Assembly: GCF_014356525.2 (NCBI RefSeq)
Contig: NC_052506.1
Coordinates: 20,363,916-20,427,915, forward strand
Direction of reading: 5' to 3'
DNA length: 64,000 nt
Source of the DNA: Nilaparvata lugens
Lineage: Eukaryota > Arthropoda > Insecta > Hemiptera > Delphacidae
A program made the translations under genes and the position numbers. The notes beneath the pieces were generated by a model that was given only the letters and a program-made list of their open reading frames with translations, did not search any database and was not told the origin of the DNA. Below, in pieces: positions 58,387-64,000 of this stretch; within the stretch, counting starts at the first letter, position 1; each line of letters begins with the position of its first letter.

Positions 58387-59450
58387 ACCATTACCCAAAA
58401 ATCATGTTTTTGGACTCAGGGGACCTTGAAACGTATAGAAAACTTGAAATTGGGGTACCTTAATTTTTTTTGGAAAGCAATACTTTCCTTACCTATGGTA
58501 GTAGGGCAAGGAAAGTAAAAATACATCAAGTATGGCATATCTTGTCTTCTTTTCTTTAGGGCTACTTTTGAATATAATTTTCAAAAGGGTACTCAGATTT
58601 ACATTTTAATTTATAAATTTATCACTCAAACTCAGTCTCATTCCCAGTAAGGGGTTACGATCTCTACTGAGATAGCAATTTGATTAGCATGCCGCATATC
58701 TTTAAGAACCGCTAGGGATCCTCTAGAATGTCTTATAAAAATTCAAAAATGTAATCAGGTCTATAAATTGGACTATGGTAACACACACATTCGAACCAAG
58801 TCTTCAATTGCACGATGCTGGCTGACATCCACATTCAATTTTATTGAGATCCAGGAAAAAATCGAACAATGAAAACTCACATAATTTAGACCAAATTCTT
58901 TCCATTCTACTCACGAATTTTATTCCATTCAAAGAAGTGGGGATGAGACGTTTTGCCATAGTTCCTCCTTCACCTCCGTCAAATTCATTCATTCTTTTAT
59001 AATGTTGAACATACACTCCATTCAAACGTTTCTATTCATTCATTCAATCAAGTTCATTCAAACATTACATACATTCATTCAAACAAGTTCTATTCGGGGA
59101 TCCGTCAAAACTCCACCGCTAAACACAAGCTTGAGCACAATGAAATATTTTGTGCAAATATAAGGTCTGCTAGAAGTTTGTGAGATAGTTCAATATCGGA
59201 CTAAATGCTGGATTGCGTTATTCAATGAAGAGTCTTCAAGAGTCTTCAAGAATCAGATGATGAGAACTGTGCGGAGGGTCTTCGTAGACATGCTCAGAGT
59301 CAGAAAAGCAGTTAGTCTTGCTGTCAGAGCAGGACAAATAGTGATTGATCATCGCAGTTCGGACGACACGAGTTGAGACACTGTGGCATCTCTGCAATAG
59401 ATAACCCACTATAAGCTATAGTGAGATTCACATTGGACTAGTGTCACCAT

Positions 59451-59680
59451 TGAATGATTGGGAAGCATTGAATCAACTCCCAGTTAATACTGTCAGTATA
59501 AAAGTGAACCTGACTTCAGACGTCTCCCTTCTCTCGTTTCAGCTCGGAGAAATTCGCATTATACTCCTGTCAGCATTGGTTGATCGGGGAGCATTGAGTT
59601 TACTTCCAGTTAATGCTGACAGTTGATAGTGAATCTCATTTTGGCTGTCCCCTTTTTCCCTTTCAGCTCCGTCATCTCTC
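59451..59680. repeat. About 120-bp direct repeat
   Basis: 'cattgaatgattgggaagca' to 'tcgtttcagctcggaga' (from 59451) is echoed by 'cattggttgatcggggagca' to 'ccctttcagctccgtca' (from 59573). Diverged about 20%. Confidence 0.75.
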
Positions 59681-61740
59681 CTTCAGAAGCAGCAAGCGAT
59701 CAACCGAGGATCAATCAGTGTCTCCCTATTCCTAATTCAGGATTGGGATATTTGTTTATTCCTTTAGAAAAGCTTGTCTTTGAAGAATGCATTGATCTCT
59801 AGATATGAGGATTGGCAGAGTCTCGCTGTTATAATCTGGATTCAAGGTAGTCCAAGACGTGTCAAGTATTTCAAAACTAAGAGAGACTTTTGTACAATTT
59901 TAAATCAGATTCTGAAAGGATTCTACTCGGGAGGTAGTGGATTACACGCTTGCAATACACATAGAGAGAGCCATTCAAAAAAATATTGCTTGCTTCTGGT
60001 TCAGTCAATAAAAGTTTGATAGACAGTAGCCAAATAGTCTGGTTGAAAATTTTCAATACTTAATTTTCGTCACTATAAATCGCTATGCAATGATAATGAA
60101 TGAATAATATAGTCAGATAGTTGGTAGTTTAAACAATATTCTACTTAACATGTCTATTAGTCTAGTACAAAAAGTAGACCTGTTTCTAAATTCTCTTAGG
60201 TCATCACCGTATCGAGAATATACTATTTGATGATAGTTTTGTTTTCATGTATAATTCATTTTTCGGATCCATACTAGGAATAGACGTCACTCCTGACATA
60301 CTTGGTGATAGCGAAGAGAATTATCTACACCATTGTCTAACTAAAACTCATCGTTATAAATAGACTTTTGAAAGTATAGGATGATATACTTCAAATTTTG
60401 GTAAGTTATGGTAGTTTAATCCAGCGTTTACATCAATTGGAAAACAATTTTGGTAGTCTATTGGATAATTTACACGTAAAATACACTGATAAAAATGATC
60501 GAACTGAATCATTTGATTGATCTGTGTGCTTAGTGTTGTTTGTTCCTAGATTTGAGAATTTTACTTCTATTGAAAGTTTTCCAATAGACTACATGGAGTA
60601 TCTCTCTCATTTGCAAGGGAGGAGGCTATTATAATAATATTAGATACTTGATACTACACGATATTTGGAAGATTTTAATATTCTACTCATGAATGCAGCA
60701 CAGTAGCAGATGCTCAGCTGAAGAGTTTTATCCGTGAAGATTGAAACTGAAACTAATGTAAGGTCAATGTATATTTAATAGACATTCGCATACGTCAAAG
60801 AATCGGGCCTCTGCCCTGTTATGCACATAGTAAACGTCTAGACAACAGTTTGAGCCGTATAATGATCTCATTTCAATACACGCGTTACTCTGGGCGTAAC
60901 GTTTGCCTAATTTCTATTTTTAAATGACGCATTGACAAGCGGTGCAAAATATGCAAATGCTTTTGATGGATGATTCAGCGTTCGGTTATCGGGGTGAATG
61001 ACGAAGATAAGGGGAATGGAAGCAGGGGATCAAAATGGCCCCAGTCAAATTACCCCTCTGGCTGGTGGTGGTATCGCGAACGATTCATCTTGTATCGGAC
61101 AAGAGGAGGGAGGGTCGAAGCCCTTAATGCTATTATGTTGAGCCTCCTCCGATTCAGGGGCTGTTCTGGGCTAGAAGTCATTCAGTCTGAAGAGGCCGGC
61201 CAGTCCACAGGTGAACCTCAACACATCATAAACTCTCTCAAGTGCCTAACACTCCACGACTTGACGCGCTACCACGCACATCTCCTACAAACAGTTTTTA
61301 TTGAGTTAGTTATAAAACATCGTACACAATTTGATCACTTTAAATGTTAATAGTTTATCAAAATTCATAAACAGACATTATTTTTAAGAAAGTGACAGTT
61401 TTCATTAGAACTCCAAAACTTCAACCAGTGTGATAATTATCTTTAAGAAAGTTCTGAAGGATCTTATTGAAAGATCCAAAATAGTCATATTCTAAAGATT
61501 CTATAAACTTTTTTAAAAATATAGTTGTCCTCCACGTTTAACTGGCTCACAGAGACTGATTTTTCAATAAAATAAACTATTAATTCACGAAGCTTCTGAA
61601 ACATAATTTACTTGAACTGAACATTCTTATTGGCTTCAATTTCCTAGGAATCTAGGATCATTCGACCACATACGCGATGACTTCAGTTTTCATTGACTCT
61701 TTGTGACCTCCAATAAGTACGTGTTGTGAACCAAAATTAT
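59681..61740. other. Non-coding region upstream of the zinc-finger exon
   Basis: No gene was recognised. A GC-richer block at 60840-61270 carries a 126-codon + frame (60970-61350) with no known motif. Its position 0.5-0.9 kb upstream of the zinc-finger start makes a regulatory or 5' UTR role possible. Confidence 0.35.
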
Positions 61741-61805
61741 ACCGAATATTTGTGAAATCAAAGTTGTACAAAGTTGTGAAATCTAGACTTATATTCAACA
61801 GCAAA

Positions 61806-62516
61806 ATGGTGATGGCAACCAAGGAATCATCAATCTTTCGCCCGTGGGCTACAAGTGTTAGGGAATTGAAAAAGGAGTCTTTGAAGGAAGAATCAAGGAG
61901 TCCAGTCGAGGCCGAGGATGTCAGCAGTCAGCAGTCGTCGCTAGCAGCCGATCAGCTGTGGTATCAGCATGCTGATAGCGACAACAGCAGCAGATTGCAG
62001 GGACATATTGATAGCGAAAACATCAGCAGGTTGCAGGGACATGTTGATAGCCGATTGCAGGCACATGTTGATACCGACGACAATATCAGCAGGTTGCACA
62101 GTCATGTTGATAGTGACGACATCAGAAGATTGCAGGGACATGTTGATAGCGAAAACATCAGCAGGTTGCATGGACATGTAGATAGCCGATTGCAGGCACA
62201 TGTTGATACCGACGACAATATCAGCAGGTTGCACAGTCATGTTGATAGTGACGACATCAGAAAATTGCAGGGACATGTTGATAGCCAAGCATCAGCAGGT
62301 TGCAGGGACATGTTGACAGTGACATCAGCATGTTGCAGGGACATGCTGCGTTTCTACCGCCCGTTTTCGACCCCTACTGGAGTGCTCTGGCTGCTGAGAT
62401 CTACCCACCGCAGGCCGCTAAAGGCAAGCAGCGTCCCAAGAAGTTCCGCTGCCCGCATTGCCAGGTCGGCTTCAGCAACAACGGACAGCTCAAGGGACAC
62501 GTTCGAATTCATACTG
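61806..62516 (+). CDS. C2H2 zinc-finger repressor, 5' exon, huckebein-like, frame slipped
   Basis: Start chosen at ATG 61806 ('cagcaaaatgg', a good context) rather than the upstream in-frame ATG at 61752. The N-terminus reads MVMATKESSIFRPWA. FRPW is the Groucho-recruiting tetrapeptide reported for Drosophila Huckebein. Then comes an acidic/basic region, a long repeat of '(S)RLQGHVDS' type (about residues 55-170), and VFDPYWSALAAEIYPP before the first C2H2 finger FRCPHCQVGF..NGQLKGHVRIHTG. It ends at donor GTGAGT (62517), splitting the linker after HTG; further fingers would lie downstream, outside what I can find. The N-terminal frame and the finger frame differ by one nucleotide inside the repeat (about 62286-62290). 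The protein is therefore broken here unless this is an assembly error. Nuclear transcription factor by family; the hkb orthology is a suggestion. Confidence 0.65.
61970..62345 (+). repeat. Coding tandem repeat in the zinc-finger exon
   Basis: Short modules of 24-39 nt built on 'ttgcagggacatgttgatag' repeat about ten times. A higher-order unit of 135 bp (45 codons) is duplicated in frame, starting at 62046 and again at 62181. In the protein it reads as alternating RLQGHVDS, RLQAHVDT and RLHSHVDS. Three reading frames and the minus strand stay open through it. Confidence 0.93.
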
Positions 62517-64000
62517 GTGAGTTACTCACTATCTATACATTTCAGCTATTTTTCAATCATAGATGTCACTAGATTTCACCGCTTGGTGCTGTGTAATGAA
62601 CGATCCTTAGTTAAATTACTACTTTATATCAACAAATACAACCATACAAGAAAATACCAATCTCAATTGTTGGAATTTTTGTACAATAACTTTCGTAGAA
62701 AGTTAATCATAAAGTTATAACGTTGGTGTATAATCATTATAGATTATCAAAACAATGATACATAATAATTGTAGCCGGGTGCACCCAAAAAATCCAATTA
62801 AAATCATTGTTGATATATTCTCATATCATCAGGGGAAGCTCCTACAACGTTTTTCAGTATTTTGAGAACTTTTCTGTAGCGTGATTGGTTAGGCCTGATT
62901 GATTGAAAAAATATGTTTTCTACATCTCAAGTATGAGAAAGCCTACCTCCACTAGCCTAATTCTGATGAGAAATAAGGCCCTATTATTCAAGTTGGATTT
63001 CACAAGTAAGAGAATGGATTGGGATGGACAAGAATGCCTTGTTTCATAGAATAGAAGTTTGGTTAGAACCTTGCAGATATTGAAGATTCTTGGAGTGTCA
63101 CATCCAATTCAACCTAATATTCATGTAATACATATTTAGGCCTACTTTGTTTATAATAATATTCTCACAATACTGGCAATCATAATAACTTGAGTATTTT
63201 TCAAGTCGATTGAGATTTCAATATCTCAATTCCTGTCTTGCAATTTGTACGTGATTGAAAATACAGATTTTTTGAGGTGTTCATATATTTTTTTAATTGA
63301 CAAGATTGTCCAAGTTTCTCTATCAGTAAGTCAGTAGGACATTGGACATTGTTATCGTAAATATCTATTCACCTCCACTGCCTATTTATTTGATCTTTTT
63401 AAATAGCCGTGTGCATAGGCCTACCACAGCGATTCGCAAGAAGGTGACGGCAACGATTTCAACCATTTAAACACGAGTTTAAATTTTTCCAATTCCCGTC
63501 ATCTTCATGCGAATCTCCGTGTTGTATACAAGACTTTGAGCAAAAAATAAATAATAGAAAAAAATCAGGATTGGAAGGAGACAGTTCAGCCTAATCAGAT
63601 CACTGCTTCACGTATGTTACAGATGAGAAAAATGAAATGAGTTTAATAAAATTAGTAGAATTGATGGTGATGTTTATGCGTTGTTTATAAATGAGTTTAG
63701 CCGTGGATATCTCTTTTACATAATTATTATATCTTCTACATAAAAAATATTATATGATTACTAGTATTTGAAAAAATACTCTGCTTTTTAAACTGGATCA
63801 ATTATTTATCAATGTAGTGTAATCATTTTTTATCAATGTAGTGTAATTATTAATCTATGTAATGAGAGCGTGTGCGGTTCATCGGCATATCAGCCTTCTA
63901 TTTTCCGTATGAGGTTTCCAGATCCTTATCAAAACACATTTGTAGCGAAACATATCTTCCACATTGAATAGAATAGAATATTTTATTTCTACATTAAATA
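62517..64000. other. Intron or intergenic DNA to the window end
   Basis: No second zinc-finger exon was found before the window ends. A segment at 62773-62900 starts 'agccgggtgcacccaaaa', resembling the end of the 48719 MITE family, and may be a degenerate relative. The last 40 bp ('attgaatagaatagaatatt') look like a retroelement tail. Confidence 0.4.

Larger units (their letters stand above)
57196..58520. mobile_element. TIR element, copy B
   Basis: Same ends as copy A (17411): 'cactcacacaactttccttg' at the left and 'gggcaaggaaagtaaaa' at the right, with the shared 3' block 'tttggactcaggggaccttg'. It differs in having three tandem copies of the ~160-bp inner module (57752, 57912, 58078) where copy A has one, and a longer CA microsatellite (58322-58386). 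Confidence 0.78.

Noticed and set aside
60970..61350. 126-codon frame upstream of the zinc-finger exon as a gene
   Set aside because: No motif, no homologue I can recall and no splice support; length alone is not convincing in a GC-richer patch.
61941..62288. Antisense 115-codon frame through the zinc-finger repeat
   Set aside because: A by-product of the repeat unit lacking stops on the opposite strand.
62300..62572. Zinc-finger frame as an independent gene starting within the repeat
   Set aside because: It begins with the same repeat modules as the longer upstream frame and has no ATG start context, so it is better read as the continuation of one exon after a 1-nt slip.

Overview
The window looks like nuclear DNA from an insect, probably a hemipteran: it is AT-rich, genes are split by kilobase introns, and the intergenic DNA is crowded with small inverted-repeat transposons, SINEs, microsatellites and tandem duplications. 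No bacterial features, rRNA or functional tRNA genes were seen. The hemipteran assignment is an inference from gene content and repeat style. The insect assignment is firmer, because the main gene is an arthropod neuropeptide receptor.

Three protein-coding loci can be supported. (1) Six + strand exons between 19090 and 37612 join with perfect frame agreement (867 nt, 288 codons plus stop). They encode TM1 to TM7 of a rhodopsin-family GPCR that I recognise as the crustacean cardioactive peptide (CCAP) receptor. The N-terminal exon was not found, and a stop follows TM7 almost immediately unless a donor at 37596 is used. (2) Four - strand exons between 44562 and 38717 join in frame (600 nt) into a protein of about 197 residues. 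It has an N-terminal helical segment, a run of five cysteines and a complete C-terminal SH2 domain. It converges on the receptor gene, with about 1.1 kb between the stop codons. (3) At 61806-62516 on the + strand is the 5' coding exon of a C2H2 zinc-finger repressor with an FRPW Groucho-type motif (huckebein-like). An expanding in-frame repeat in it is interrupted by a 1-nt frame slip.

Layout: 1-19 kb has no gene I can support, but holds a 1555-bp near-identical tandem duplication (2907-6016), tRNA-derived SINEs, a minisatellite (11.1-11.9 kb) and a TIR element (17.4-18.4 kb). 19-38 kb is the CCAP receptor with five large introns carrying MITEs of several families and a LINE remnant. 38-45 kb is the SH2 gene, with a degenerate mariner in its last intron and a fold-back element next to its first exon. 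45-57 kb is non-coding, with possible alternative 5' exons of the SH2 gene, a promoter-like patch (54.1-54.8 kb) and an ~800-bp polypyrimidine tract. 57-61 kb has a second copy of the TIR element and other repeats. 61.8-62.5 kb is the zinc-finger exon, and the rest is non-coding to the end.

The three genes show no sign of working in one pathway; they appear to be neighbours only. The most distinctive observations are the small cysteine-cluster SH2 adaptor, the frame-slipped repeat in the zinc-finger gene, a MITE family carrying CRE-type TGACGTCA sites in introns of both convergent genes, and the fold-back element with a duplicated end beside the SH2 exon.
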